Origin: a virus | IMG/VR virus record: IMGVR_UViG_3300035138_000057 | Span: 1-54,905 of that record | DNA length: 54,905 nucleotides | Reading direction: 5' to 3' (one strand) | Shown here: piece after piece, positions 22,305 through 30,671 of the stretch | Layout: the number at the start of each line of letters is the position of its first letter | Position numbering within the stretch: position 1 is the stretch's first letter | Notes under the pieces: generated by a model | Told to the model about the DNA's origin: nothing | The model's input: only the letters and a program-made list of their open reading frames with translations | Database searches by the model: none | Made by a program: the position numbers and the translations under genes

Positions 22305-22717
22305 AGGTGTTCTCGTGCTCCGAGAAGGGGTCAGTGGTCGACTTGACTAGGTTGCTGCCGCCGAACGCTGTGGGTTTGTTCGAGGAGCTGCTCGTGCTCC
22401 CGTGGGTTACCGATCTGGAGATCGTGGTCAGCGGGAAATGGTTCGGGCTCGTGGTCTACCACGCGTACCCGGAGGGTGTTGACATCGAATCGCAGGTCAA
22501 ATGGATCGTTGCCGCTGCGTTGGTAGAGGGCTTCGAGCTGCGGCTCGAGGTGGTGCGCGGGCGGGAGGATCACCGGCGGCAGCTGCGCAGGGAGATCGAG
22601 ATCGGGCGGCGCGGTGGTCAGGAGTACTTACGGAGAACCCATTTGGATCTCCGTAGCAAGGCTCAAAGGGCGAGTGATGAGTTCAGGCGGCAGCTTCCGA
22701 AGAGCTGGCGGGAGTAA
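22301..22717 (+). CDS. Hypothetical protein
   Basis: A 138-residue protein; N-terminal half beta/alpha with TDLEIVVSGKWFGLVVYHA, C-terminal half very basic and helical (RGREDHRRQLRREIEIGRR and SKAQRASDEFRRQLPKSW). Start GTG 22301 overlaps the previous TGA. The basic tail suggests nucleic acid contact. No family recognised. Confidence 0.55.
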   Translation: MKVFSCSEKGSVVDLTRLLPPNAVGLFEELLVLPWVTDLEIVVSGKWFGLVVYHAYPEGVDIESQVKWIVAAALVEGFELRLEVVRGREDHRRQLRREIEIGRRGGQEYLRRTHLDLRSKAQRASDEFRRQLPKSWRE

Positions 22718-22720
22718 TTA

Positions 22721-22885
22721 ATGTTCTGGTTGGAGCAGTTGGTTATGTTCTGGTCGGATCCGTTGGGACCGGTAATCTTCACTTTGATCTCGTGGCGTGA
22801 CCGCAGTTCGGGTACTCGTCGACGCTTCGTTTTGAACTGGGCCTTGACCGTCGCCTACTGCTTGTGGGTGGGGAGCACGTGGTGA
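22721..22885 (+). CDS. Small hydrophobic protein coupled to ligase
   Basis: A 54-residue ORF with ATG 22721, GGGAG six bases upstream, and a TGA at 22883-22885 that overlaps the ligase GTG (GTGA). It is aromatic and hydrophobic (MFWLEQLVMFWSDPLGPVIF and FVLNWALTVAYCLWVG) and may insert in the membrane with two segments flanking a basic loop. The good binding site and stop/start coupling argue that it is real. Function unknown. Confidence 0.55.
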   Translation: MFWLEQLVMFWSDPLGPVIFTLISWRDRSSGTRRRFVLNWALTVAYCLWVGSTW

Positions 22886-23799
22886 GCAAACCGTTCCGAC
22901 CGATGAAGCCCGCGAAGGCGGGTGATCCGGCAACTTTGCGTTACCCGCTGATCGCGCAACCGAAGATCGATGGGATCCGGTGTCTGATCTCGCCGAGCGG
23001 CAAAGCGTTGACGTGCACGCTTAAACCGATCCCGAACAACGCGACGCGGGCCGCGCTGGAGGGCAACCGCTTGCTGCGCGGGCTCGACGGGGAGCTCGTG
23101 GTGCGCGGGGCGAAGTTCCACGAGACGAGCAGCGCGGTGATGAAGCGATCGGGGGAGCCGGTTCTCGACTACGTGGTGTTCGACGATTTGTTCCTCGCGA
23201 GGGACGGTGTCATCTACGGCAAGCGGTGGGATCGGTTGTGGCAGCGATTCAGTCCGAATCGACGAATGCGGGTTGGTAACGTCACCGTTACGCCCGTCAG
23301 GTCGTGGGTGGTGGCGACGCACGAGCAGGTGCTCGAGGCGGAGGAACAGGTGCTCGCCGAGGGTTACGAGGGGTTGATCCTCCGCGATCCGAGCGCACGC
23401 TACAAGTACGGGAGGTCAACGCGTCTCGAGCAGGGGTTGCTCAAGCTCAAACGCTTCGAGGAGGATGGGGAAGCGTTGATCATTGGGTTCGAGCCGCTGT
23501 ACACCAACGAGAACGCGGCGCAGCGCAACGCGTTGGGCCTGACGGAGCGGTCGACGCGGCAGGCTGGGAAGCGCCGTCGGGAGCTGCTCGGGAAGCTCGT
23601 GGTACGCGATCTGAAAACGAACGTCGAGTTCCGGGTAGGCTACGGGTTCACCGACGCGCAGAGGAGGGAGTTCTGGCGGCAGCGCCACCAGCTCCGTGGC
23701 CGGATCGCGAAGTATCGCCACCAGCCGTACGGGGCGAAGGACAAGCCGCGGATCGCTGGGTTCTTAGGGATTCGGGATTCGAGAGACATGTGCGAGTGA
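22882..23799 (+). CDS. ATP-dependent DNA ligase
   Basis: A 305-residue ligase of phage T7 type. The AMP-binding lysine lies in AQPKIDGIRCL (KIDG motif, about residue 29); later nucleotidyltransferase motifs are LDGELVVRG, YVVFDDLF, AEGYEGLILRDPSARYKYG and LLKLKRFEEDGEA. The remainder is the OB-fold. It seals nicks using ATP. GTG 22882 overlaps the stop of the small membrane gene. It belongs to the replication/nucleotide module with kinase and HD phosphatase genes that follow. Confidence 0.93.
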   Translation: MSKPFRPMKPAKAGDPATLRYPLIAQPKIDGIRCLISPSGKALTCTLKPIPNNATRAALEGNRLLRGLDGELVVRGAKFHETSSAVMKRSGEPVLDYVVFDDLFLARDGVIYGKRWDRLWQRFSPNRRMRVGNVTVTPVRSWVVATHEQVLEAEEQVLAEGYEGLILRDPSARYKYGRSTRLEQGLLKLKRFEEDGEALIIGFEPLYTNENAAQRNALGLTERSTRQAGKRRRELLGKLVVRDLKTNVEFRVGYGFTDAQRREFWRQRHQLRGRIAKYRHQPYGAKDKPRIAGFLGIRDSRDMCE

Positions 23800-23861
23800 G
23801 TTATGGGTGCGGCGGTGTTATCGCAAGTGGGTCGGAAACTTGTAGAGGAAGGTAGCTGATC

Positions 23862-24539
23862 ATGCTAATCGTGGTCGAAGGGATCGACGGGAGCGGCAAG
23901 AATACCGTGGCGGATGGGGTGGCAAAGGAGATCAATGCGCTGCGGTTGGATTTTCCTTTAGAGGAAGGTAGTCCAGCTGGTTACGCTGCCCGTATGTATC
24001 TGCAGAACAAGTGGTACGCTTCGCACGAGGAGTGCGATGAGCCTGTCAACGAGCAGGAGTGGCTGTTCTCCAAGCACGGAGCTCTTAACCCGTTGCTGCT
24101 TCAGAGTCTCTTGACGGTCAACAAGTACGAGCAGCTCGAACTCCTGCGGCGGCATGCCGGGGTGCATAACCCGAGTCACCTAGTGCTCGCGTGCTACACG
24201 CCGAGTGCGCTGGTTTACGGGGGCCTGGACGGACTGGACCGCGGGTGGCTCGCAGGGATTCACGCTGGGTTGCCACCAGCGGATCTGAATTTGCTGGTGC
24301 AGGTGAGCACTGAGGTCGCGTTACGGCGGTGCGCGGATCGGGGTACGCCTCGGGAGCTCTACGAACGACGAGAGATCTTGGAGCGGGCCTACGACGCCTA
24401 CCAGGAGCTGTGGTGCGCGAACGGCGGTTTTAAAGGTGGGTGCTACCAGTGGGATATCCTCGACGGAGATCTGCCTGTGGACCAGGTAACCAGCCTAGCA
24501 TTGTTTTGCGTTAGGAGGTTGCTCAGCGATGAGTGCTGA
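23862..24539 (+). CDS. Thymidylate kinase-like dNMP kinase
   Basis: A 225-residue P-loop kinase. It starts MLIVVEGIDGSGKNTVADGV, the thymidylate kinase Walker A with GIDGSGKNT, and has the DR-like region VLACYTPSALVYGGLDGLDR and LID-like RCADRGTPRELYE. It would phosphorylate dTMP or a related dNMP to the diphosphate. N in the usual K(S/T)T position is mildly unusual. ATG 23862 with GAGGAAGG upstream; it overlaps the HD gene by 11 bp. Confidence 0.85.
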   Translation: MLIVVEGIDGSGKNTVADGVAKEINALRLDFPLEEGSPAGYAARMYLQNKWYASHEECDEPVNEQEWLFSKHGALNPLLLQSLLTVNKYEQLELLRRHAGVHNPSHLVLACYTPSALVYGGLDGLDRGWLAGIHAGLPPADLNLLVQVSTEVALRRCADRGTPRELYERREILERAYDAYQELWCANGGFKGGCYQWDILDGDLPVDQVTSLALFCVRRLLSDEC

Positions 24540-25140
24540 AACCACGGTGGTTCAGCTGCACGACGGGTCGCTCTACGACTACCTGCGACCGTCGCTCGCG
24601 GCGCTTACGCTGGCTAACATCACCGTGCAGCTGAGTCGGTTGCCTCGGTTCGTAGGAGCCACCGGTGAGGTGTACACCGTTGGGCAGCACAGCGTGCTGT
24701 GCTCGGAGTTGTTGAAGGCGGATCCGGTCCTAGCCCGGTACGGGCTGCTCCACGATGCTCACGAGATCGTGATGAATGACATCTCCAGACCGTTGAAGAA
24801 CACGGTCCGAGAAGTATGTCGTAGATTTAACATCGGGTTGAACCCTCTGAACTTCGTGAACGAGAAAGCTAGGCTCGCGGTAGCTGCGAAGTTCAACCTC
24901 TCACGAGAGGTGCCGGCCCTGGTGCGTCTCGCGGACCAGCACCTCGTCGCGCTCGAGCGCGAGCAGCTCATGTTTCGGACGGCTGAGCTCGACGAGCGTT
25001 GGAGTACTGTTGTTGGTCGGGTGGAGGGTTTCCCCGACATCGAGATCAAACCGTGGGACGAGACGACTACGCGGAAACGCTTCTGGCAGCTCTGCCAGGT
25101 GTTTTACCCTCGACAGACCGGGGGTGGTAGTGTACCTTAA
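24529..25140 (+). CDS. HD-domain phosphohydrolase (YfbR-like)
   Basis: A 203-residue HD protein with H54 (TVGQHSVLC), H75-D76 (YGLLHDAHEIVMND) and the last Asp in VRLADQHLVALE. The order and the phage-typical N-terminus (YDYLRPSLAALTLANIT) match phage HD proteins that dephosphorylate deoxynucleoside 5'-monophosphates. Together with the kinase just upstream it would adjust nucleotide pools. ATG 24529 lies within the kinase end, AGGAGG upstream. The 25110 promoter lies inside its end. Confidence 0.85.
   Translation: MSAETTVVQLHDGSLYDYLRPSLAALTLANITVQLSRLPRFVGATGEVYTVGQHSVLCSELLKADPVLARYGLLHDAHEIVMNDISRPLKNTVREVCRRFNIGLNPLNFVNEKARLAVAAKFNLSREVPALVRLADQHLVALEREQLMFRTAELDERWSTVVGRVEGFPDIEIKPWDETTTRKRFWQLCQVFYPRQTGGGSVP
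25110..25138 (+). promoter_or_regulatory. Rightward promoter before the 25163 gene
   Basis: TCGACA (25110-25115), 17-bp spacer, TACCTT (25133-25138). Nine bases on is AGCTGAGAGGT (25146-25156), the same leader box as at 18807 and 32147. It lies in the end of the HD gene and would drive the ssDNA-binding protein and polymerase genes. Confidence 0.5.
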
Positions 25141-25162
25141 CGACCAGCTGAGAGGTGTCGTG

Positions 25163-25573
25163 ATGGCCAAGCAGAGAAAACAATCGTTGCCAAAAACCTT
25201 GGGGGCTTGTGCTGACGAGCTCTATAAGATCAAGCAAGAGCGATCGCGAGTGAACCAGCAGCTGGCGAAGCTGGACGATCGCCGCAAGGAGCTCGAGCAG
25301 CACCTGGTGGATCAGCTTAGCGCGCAGGACGCGAAGGGGATCAGCGGGAAGCTGGTGAAAGCCAGCATCGTAGTGGAGCGCGTGGGCACCGCGAAGGACT
25401 GGGGGAAGATCTACGCGTACGTCAAGCGCAACGGGGCCTTTCACCTCCTGCAGCGGCGGTTGTCGAACACCGCGCTCAGGGAGATCTGGGAAGCCGGTAA
25501 AAAGGTTCCCGGGGTGGAGGTCTTCAACCACAAAAAAGTGAGTCTGACGAAGGTCAGGCCGAGGAGCAAGTGA
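25163..25573 (+). CDS. Gp157-like coiled-coil protein
   Basis: A 136-residue protein. Residues 10-55 form a helical coiled coil (ELYKIKQERSRVNQQLAKLD and RRKELEQHLVDQL), followed by a beta region and FHLLQRRLSNTALREIWEAG near the end, which resembles phage proteins of the Gp157 or host-nuclease-inhibitor type. ATG 25163 after GAGAGGTG. It ends overlapping the ssDNA-binding-like gene (GTGATGG). Confidence 0.6.
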   Translation: MAKQRKQSLPKTLGACADELYKIKQERSRVNQQLAKLDDRRKELEQHLVDQLSAQDAKGISGKLVKASIVVERVGTAKDWGKIYAYVKRNGAFHLLQRRLSNTALREIWEAGKKVPGVEVFNHKKVSLTKVRPRSK

Positions 25574-26466
25574 TGGCACGACGAAAGAGTGAGACGAAAG
25601 CGATGACGAGGTGGGATGCGCAGCTGGCCGAAGCCGCCAAGCGGATGCAGGACCAGGCGGCTGACTTCGGTGGTGGGCGGTTTATCTCTGTGCGGGGAGG
25701 TCAACTGTCGATTGACGGAGACGCGGTGCCGGGAAACCGGATCGCAGTGGTGGTTCTGGACTCTTTGCGGGAAAACGTCTACTACGACGGCGATTTCGAT
25801 CCGGATGACCCGCAGGCTCCGCTGTGCTTCGCGTTCGACGTAGGGGGCCAGCTCGCGCCGCACGCCGATGCGCAGGACCCGCAGTGCGACACCTGCAAGG
25901 ACTGCCGGTGGGCGGAGTGGGGATCGGCTGACCGGGGGCGCGGGAAGGCGTGCCGGAACCGGATCCGGTTGGCGGTGCTGGCCGCAGGGAAGCTCGACAG
26001 CCGCGGGGCGTTCGAGGCTTACGACGATCCGGGCCACTTCGCGGGGGACGCGATCTACCAGCTGAGCGTGCCGCCCACTTCGGGGAAGATCTGGAAGCGG
26101 TACCTTGGAGGTCTCGGAGGGGCTCACCCGGCGACGGTCTACACGCTGATCGACGTGGTACCCGATCCCAAGGACCAGTGGCACTTCGCTTTCGAGCGGT
26201 TGGATCGGGTGCCGGACCAGATCGGTCAGGTGCTCGTCGAACGGTTGGGTGACGCGCGCGAAGCGATCAGCCAGCCGTACCAGCTGATCGAGCGCGAGGA
26301 GCAACCCAAGCCGAAACGCAGAAAAAAGGTTCGACGAGCGAGCGATGACAACCGGGCTCGACCGGCTGCGACGGGTAGACGGGTGACCTCGACGACGCGA
26401 AAGACGAAGACCGCAGCTCGAGGTGATGGTGAGACGACCAGGAAATCGCGTAAGACGAAATTTTAG
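25573..26466 (+). CDS. Phage ssDNA-binding-like protein with basic aromatic tail
   Basis: The 297-residue protein is of the phage type annotated as single-strand DNA-binding: MTRWDAQLAEAAKRMQDQA, GRFISVRGGQLSIDG, NVYYDGDFDPDDPQAPLCFA, then a cysteine cluster CDTCKDCRWAEWGS ... GKACRNRIRL that binds zinc, and LSVPPTSGKIWKRYLGGL. The last 60 residues are basic and disordered, ending in RKSRKTKF. E. coli SSB and T7 gp2.5 have acidic tails, so this one is opposite in charge. ATG 25573 (GTGATG). It stands directly upstream of the polymerase block. Confidence 0.75.
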   Translation: MARRKSETKAMTRWDAQLAEAAKRMQDQAADFGGGRFISVRGGQLSIDGDAVPGNRIAVVVLDSLRENVYYDGDFDPDDPQAPLCFAFDVGGQLAPHADAQDPQCDTCKDCRWAEWGSADRGRGKACRNRIRLAVLAAGKLDSRGAFEAYDDPGHFAGDAIYQLSVPPTSGKIWKRYLGGLGGAHPATVYTLIDVVPDPKDQWHFAFERLDRVPDQIGQVLVERLGDAREAISQPYQLIEREEQPKPKRRKKVRRASDDNRARPAATGRRVTSTTRKTKTAARGDGETTRKSRKTKF

Positions 26467-26633
26467 TGCCTCTGACTTGGTACGTGAGGTTGAGTGGTAG
26501 GGTCGTCGGATCGGTTATCGCTCGTAACGAGGAGGAGGCTCTTCGCGCTTCCGTGGTGAAGTATCCAGGTTGGGGGATCGAGGAAGATAGATCCGTCGAG
26601 ATCAAGAAAAACAGAAGAAGGAGGAAGAAGTGA
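26466..26633 (+). CDS. Small basic protein (55 residues)
   Basis: A 55-residue ORF starting at GTG 26466, overlapping the previous TAG by one base, and ending TGA 26631-26633 which overlaps the next GTG (GTGA). The N-terminal half has a strand-helix pattern (TWYVRLSGRVVGSVIA then RNEEEALRASVV), the end is a run of Lys/Arg (KKNRRRRKK). Coupling on both sides supports it. Function unknown; nucleic-acid binding is suggested by charge. Confidence 0.6.
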   Translation: MPLTWYVRLSGRVVGSVIARNEEEALRASVVKYPGWGIEEDRSVEIKKNRRRRKK

Positions 26634-27025
26634 GTAGGGATAAGAGCCGTGAACTGGTTTACCTAGCGATTGACAGTGAGCGCGATTACCAGGAGGCGCT
26701 GTGGGAAAAAGCGGCTTCTGGGGGGAAGCATTCCGAGGGGGAATTCCTTCTTTACATCGAGGAGTACGTACAGCGAGCTCGTTGGGTCTGTACGCAGAAA
26801 GCTGATCCGGAGGGAAGGGTCGAAGCTCTAAAAGAGATCCGCAAGGTGGCAGCGCTGTGCGTTGCCTGTATGGAGAAGCACGGTGCTCCGCAGCGTGACC
26901 TAGCTGATCTGAACGCCCACGCCTTTCGCCGTCACGCAATCGCGGTGGAGAGGTCTGTTGATCCTGAAACCGAGATCCAAGAACACTTCGTGTCTGTCTT
27001 AAATGGTGAGCAGGGTTATCGGTGA
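26630..27025 (+). CDS. Hypothetical helical protein, MazG-like candidate
   Basis: A 131-residue all-helical protein: VYLAIDSERDYQEALWEK, FLLYIEEYVQRARWVCTQK and EALKEIRKVAALCVACMEKH. The E-x-x-Y-x-x-x-A and E-I-R-K-V-A-A pattern recalls all-alpha NTP pyrophosphohydrolases found beside phage polymerases, although the full EExxExxD signature is not evident. GTG 26630; overlaps polA by GTGA. Confidence 0.5.
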   Translation: MSRDKSRELVYLAIDSERDYQEALWEKAASGGKHSEGEFLLYIEEYVQRARWVCTQKADPEGRVEALKEIRKVAALCVACMEKHGAPQRDLADLNAHAFRRHAIAVERSVDPETEIQEHFVSVLNGEQGYR

Positions 27026-28935
27026 ACAGCTGGCTTCGCGACGCAGCGGTAATCGATTTCGAGGCTCTGCCGATCCGCAATCGACCGACTTACCCGCCGG
27101 CGCCGGTCGGGGTGGCTCTCGACGTACCAGGGCGGCGTGCACGTTACCTGGCGTGGGGTCACCCGACCGGCCGCAATAACTCGACGTGGGAAGAGGCTCG
27201 GCGAGAAGTGGGTGACTTGCAGGCATCAGGTCGTCCGCTGCTCTATCACAACGCGAAGTTCGACGTCGAGGTGCAGACTACGCACCTAGATCTGCCGTTA
27301 CCGCCGTGGGAGCAGGTGCACGACACGCTGCCGATGCTCTTCCTCCAGGACCCCAGGGCACCAGATTATCAGCTGAAACCGTCGGCGGAACGGTTACTCG
27401 GGGAGGCTCCCGAGGAGCGTGATGATCTGATTGATTGGTTGGTCGAGCATCAACCGGTGCCTGAGGTAAAGCTCGTTCCGACCAGAACGAAATCACGTAG
27501 TAAGAAGGTGAAAACCACCACGTACGCGGGGGCATATGTCGCTCTTGCTCCACCATCGGTAGCTGGTCCGTACGCGATCGGCGACGTGCGTCTGACGAAG
27601 TTTATAGCACGTCACGCTTATCCCTACATTGAAAAGATGGGCATGGTCGGAGCGTACGACCTCGAACGCGCGCTGCTGCCAACGCTCCTGGCTATGGAGA
27701 AGCGCGGGGTGCGGGTGGACCTCAAGCGGCTCGGGAAGGACATCGATCTCTACCAGCGAGCGCTGGTCAAGCTGGCTGCGTGGATCCGGCAGCGGCTCGG
27801 GGTGAAGGAGGACTTCAATCTCAATTCGCCGAAGCTGGGTGAAGCGTTGGTGAAGGCGCAGGTGGCGGATCCGACGAAGCTCGGACGCAACTCGAAGGGG
27901 TACGAGGTCAACAAGGACGCGTTGGAGCGCGGGGTGACCGACCCGCAGATGCTCGCGGCGCTGCGGTACTACGGGTCGATGACTTCTTATCTCAGCAACC
28001 CGCTGACACCGTGGTACGAGCAGGCTAGCGTCACGGGTGGACTGATCTATACGACGTGGCACTCGACGCGGCGATCGCACGACGGAGGGGGCTTGGCGGG
28101 GGCGCGTACCGGGCGACTGAGTTGCACGCCGAACCTGATGAACCTACGCAAGAAGGTAGAGCAGCACTTTCGATCGCGTAGGGATAAGTCTTTGCCGCTA
28201 GCCCCGGTGAAGCTACCTCCGCTGCCAGTCATTCGTCAGTACATCGTACCGCATGACGAGGGGGAGGTGCTCTTTGGGAGGGATTTCAACGGGCAGGAGC
28301 CACGGGTCTTCGCCCACTTTGAGGACGGCCCTCTCTGTCAGCGGTTCAACGAGGAACCGGAGACCGATCTCCATCAGGAGGTGGCCGATCAGGTGAGTGC
28401 TTTCGGTTATCCTATTCCGCGCAAGAAAGCTAAGATTATCAATCTAGCTACTATGTATTCCATGGGGATCGGCACGCTGGCTGAGCGGTTGGGTTGTAGT
28501 ATCGGTGAAGCGAAGAGCATCCGAAAGGCGTACTTCGAGTGCTTTCCCTCAATCCGATCGTTGTCGGATGAAGCTCGTAACCGATTCAGGCAGAAAGCCT
28601 TCATTCGAACGTTCGCCGGTCGGGTGTACTACGCGGAACAGGGTAAGCTTGTTAATGGTCGATGGCAGGATTTTGCTTATAAAGCGTTGAACATTCTGAT
28701 CCAAGGATCGAGTGCGGATCTCACTAAGCTAGCGATGAGGGACTTCGATCGCGTGGCCCGAGCCAAACTGCTGATCTCGGTACACGACGAGATAGTTTGC
28801 AGCGCTCCGAAGGAGATCTGGCGTGAGGAGATGGATCTTCTTCGATCTGTCATGAACTTGCCCAGGTTAGATGTACCGATCCTGAGTGAAGGTTACAAAG
28901 GATTTAACTGGGCGGAGATCGAATCGTGCGCGTAG
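27022..28935 (+). CDS. polA: Family A DNA polymerase with 3'-5' exonuclease
   Basis: A 637-residue polymerase. The exonuclease domain has VIDFEALPI, LLYHNAKFDVEV and YAIGDVRLTK. Polymerase motif A is FGRDFNGQEPRVFAH, motif B is RKKAKIINLATMYSMG, motif C is LISVHDEIVCSAP. It lacks a 5' nuclease domain. In motif B the residue matching E. coli Phe762 is Leu475 here; that position differs among phage polymerases (Phe, Tyr, Leu) and Leu is the form associated with slower, often temperate life styles. GTG 27022 overlaps the previous stop. It is the replicative polymerase. Confidence 0.92.
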   Translation: MNSWLRDAAVIDFEALPIRNRPTYPPAPVGVALDVPGRRARYLAWGHPTGRNNSTWEEARREVGDLQASGRPLLYHNAKFDVEVQTTHLDLPLPPWEQVHDTLPMLFLQDPRAPDYQLKPSAERLLGEAPEERDDLIDWLVEHQPVPEVKLVPTRTKSRSKKVKTTTYAGAYVALAPPSVAGPYAIGDVRLTKFIARHAYPYIEKMGMVGAYDLERALLPTLLAMEKRGVRVDLKRLGKDIDLYQRALVKLAAWIRQRLGVKEDFNLNSPKLGEALVKAQVADPTKLGRNSKGYEVNKDALERGVTDPQMLAALRYYGSMTSYLSNPLTPWYEQASVTGGLIYTTWHSTRRSHDGGGLAGARTGRLSCTPNLMNLRKKVEQHFRSRRDKSLPLAPVKLPPLPVIRQYIVPHDEGEVLFGRDFNGQEPRVFAHFEDGPLCQRFNEEPETDLHQEVADQVSAFGYPIPRKKAKIINLATMYSMGIGTLAERLGCSIGEAKSIRKAYFECFPSIRSLSDEARNRFRQKAFIRTFAGRVYYAEQGKLVNGRWQDFAYKALNILIQGSSADLTKLAMRDFDRVARAKLLISVHDEIVCSAPKEIWREEMDLLRSVMNLPRLDVPILSEGYKGFNWAEIESCA

Positions 28936-29402
28936 TAATCTGTTGTAGATGCGGTGTTAGATGCGAGCGCACCGGACGAAACCAAAGGTATTGCGTTAAA
29001 TGCAGAAAGGAGATCGGTAGAGAGGTTAGTTATCAGTACGCCGTGAGAAGCGGGCGCATTAAGAACCCTGGTGTTGGTAAAGGCAAAGCACAAGGTCGAG
29101 GTTTGGATCATTATAGTTACAAAAATGGCACAGGGTCCTACAAAGGATGTGTGAAATCGTTTTGTGAACGATGCGGATCACAAGCTTTCTTGTGCGTGCA
29201 TCACCGTGATCGCGATCGAGCTAACAACGAGCTGAGCAACCTCGTAACGTTGTGCAGGAGCTGTCATCAGAGGGAGCACGGAGCTGCCGATCACTTGAAC
29301 ACAGACGAAGCTATTAAAGCTAGACACCGGAGCAGGTCTAGGTTAGCCAAGCGTTTGAACAGAAAACGACCTCGAGATGACCGAGGAAGGTTTATCGGGT
29401 AG
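28926..29402 (+). CDS. HNH endonuclease
   Basis: A 158-residue protein with an N-terminal zinc knuckle pair (VICCRCGVRC ... RYCVKCRKEIG) and an HNH core at about 85-120: FCERCGSQAFLCVHHRDRDR then NNELSNLVTLCRSCHQREHG. The C-terminus is very basic. Its GTG overlaps the end of polA by 10 bp. Free-standing HNH genes next to polymerase genes are typical homing endonucleases; an intron-associated origin is possible but polA is intact. Confidence 0.85.
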   Translation: MRVVICCRCGVRCERTGRNQRYCVKCRKEIGREVSYQYAVRSGRIKNPGVGKGKAQGRGLDHYSYKNGTGSYKGCVKSFCERCGSQAFLCVHHRDRDRANNELSNLVTLCRSCHQREHGAADHLNTDEAIKARHRSRSRLAKRLNRKRPRDDRGRFIG

Positions 29403-29414
29403 AAAGGCGGTGTG

Positions 29415-30110
29415 ATGTCTCGAAAGCCAATGAAACGAATTGTTGCCTGGTCCGACAGTCGGAAGCGTGATTACGATATGTGTCCGTTGAAGGCCTTTTT
29501 CAAGCACGTGCAGAAGATCCGCGAACCGGAGAACGAAGCAATGGCTCGTGGACAACTGATCCATACCGAGGGGGAGGAGTACGCGATCGGTAAGCGTAAG
29601 AAGCTGCCGAAGTCTTGTGAGCTCTTCGAGGAGGAGTTCGCCGAGCTGCGGGCGGTGCGCAAGCGGATCGAGCGGGAGAAGGAGTACGCGGTTGATCGGT
29701 ACTGGCATCCGTGCAGCTGGTTTGCGCCGGAAACCTGGCTGCGGGTCAAGGCTGATTTGGGTTACCTGCTAGACGATGAGACCTACCGGGTGATCGACCT
29801 GAAGACCGGCAAGGTGCGGCCGGAGAACGTGACGCAGCTCGACATCTACGCCCCGGTGGTGCACGCACACCAACCTGAGCACGTGCTCGTGGTGCAGGCG
29901 GAGCTCTGGTACCTCGACTGGGGGGAGATCGAGGAGCGGCGGTACTCGCGAGCTGATTCGTTACGGTTGCAAAAGCAATGGGAGAAGGAGACGAAGCGAA
30001 TGCTCAGCGACACACAGTTCAAGCCGACACCCAGTCGGCTCTGCGCGTGGTGCTGGTACGGTCAAGCGAAGAAGGATGAAGGCGGTCCGGGGCTCTGCGA
30101 GCACGGATAG
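29415..30110 (+). CDS. RecB/Cas4-like PD-(D/E)XK nuclease with Fe-S cysteines
   Basis: A 231-residue nuclease. DMCPLKAFFKH gives the first cysteine, ARGQLIHTEGEEYAI is motif I-like, the catalytic core is YRVIDLKTGKVRP (D-x-K), and the end has LCAWCWYGQAKKDEGGPGLC with three further cysteines. One N-terminal plus three C-terminal cysteines is the 4Fe-4S arrangement of Cas4 and AddB. It would resect DNA 5' ends during recombination. ATG 29415 (after GTG). It sits in the same run as VRR-NUC and SNF2 genes. Confidence 0.85.
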   Translation: MSRKPMKRIVAWSDSRKRDYDMCPLKAFFKHVQKIREPENEAMARGQLIHTEGEEYAIGKRKKLPKSCELFEEEFAELRAVRKRIEREKEYAVDRYWHPCSWFAPETWLRVKADLGYLLDDETYRVIDLKTGKVRPENVTQLDIYAPVVHAHQPEHVLVVQAELWYLDWGEIEERRYSRADSLRLQKQWEKETKRMLSDTQFKPTPSRLCAWCWYGQAKKDEGGPGLCEHG

Positions 30111-30120
30111 GAGGTGAGAG

Positions 30121-30378
30121 ATGCCGAGTACATCGGACGAGCAACGAGCGCGATGGCCAGGCGGCGACGCCGAGGCTGTTAGGGTGCTGGAGCGAGCTGG
30201 TTACCAATTGAATCAGTATTGGTCCTGGGAAGCGCCAGAGGGTCATACACCGACCGCGAGGGAGCTGGATGCGATTGGGTACCTGGTGCACGAATGGGAT
30301 TACGGTACGTTGGTGCGTGCTACACCAGACCAAATACATTCGATTTGGAGCAGTCCTTGGCAGGAGCCATCAGCGTGA
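30121..30378 (+). CDS. Hypothetical protein
   Basis: An 85-residue protein rich in Trp and Tyr. GHTPTARELDAIGYLVHEWD may be a helical hairpin. ATG 30121 follows AGGAGGTGAG. The end overlaps the nuclease GTG by 4 bp. No homologous family is apparent to me. Confidence 0.55.
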   Translation: MPSTSDEQRARWPGGDAEAVRVLERAGYQLNQYWSWEAPEGHTPTARELDAIGYLVHEWDYGTLVRATPDQIHSIWSSPWQEPSA

Positions 30379-30671
30379 AGCGGTTGGAGAGATCGGTGGA
30401 ACGACGCTTCGTGCAGCTGCTCGACGACCGCGGGCTCGAGCACGTTAAGTTCACGCCGTGGAGCCGGACAGGTCGGCCGGATCGCTTGGTGCTACTGCCT
30501 GGCGGTCGGCCGGTGTTCGTGGAGCTCAAGCGATCGGGCGAGGTTCCTCGTCCGTTACAGGATCATGTGATCAACGAACTGCGCCAGCTGGGTTACCCGG
30601 TGATCGTCGAGGACGACGCGGACCGCGCGTTTCTCCTGGTGCTGCAGCACGGAGGGTTAACGCGTGAGTGA
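30375..30671 (+). CDS. VRR-NUC nuclease
   Basis: A 98-residue protein that is essentially one VRR-NUC domain: helix RLERSVERRFVQLLDDRGLE, motif GRPDRLVLL (33-41) with the catalytic Asp, E50-L-K52 in VFVELKRSGE, then Q62 and LGYPVIVEDDAD. The active site is complete, in contrast to the gene at 11710. Such stand-alone nucleases cut structured DNA, e.g. branched or flapped intermediates. GTG 30375; overlaps the SNF2 gene by 8 bp. Confidence 0.88.
   Translation: MKRLERSVERRFVQLLDDRGLEHVKFTPWSRTGRPDRLVLLPGGRPVFVELKRSGEVPRPLQDHVINELRQLGYPVIVEDDADRAFLLVLQHGGLTRE

Noticed and set aside
23803-23859. 18-codon ORF between ligase and kinase genes
   Set aside because: Too short, and no ribosome binding site precedes its ATG.
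25441-26304. 287-residue minus-strand ORF over the ssDNA-binding-like gene
   Set aside because: Antisense shadow without supporting signals.
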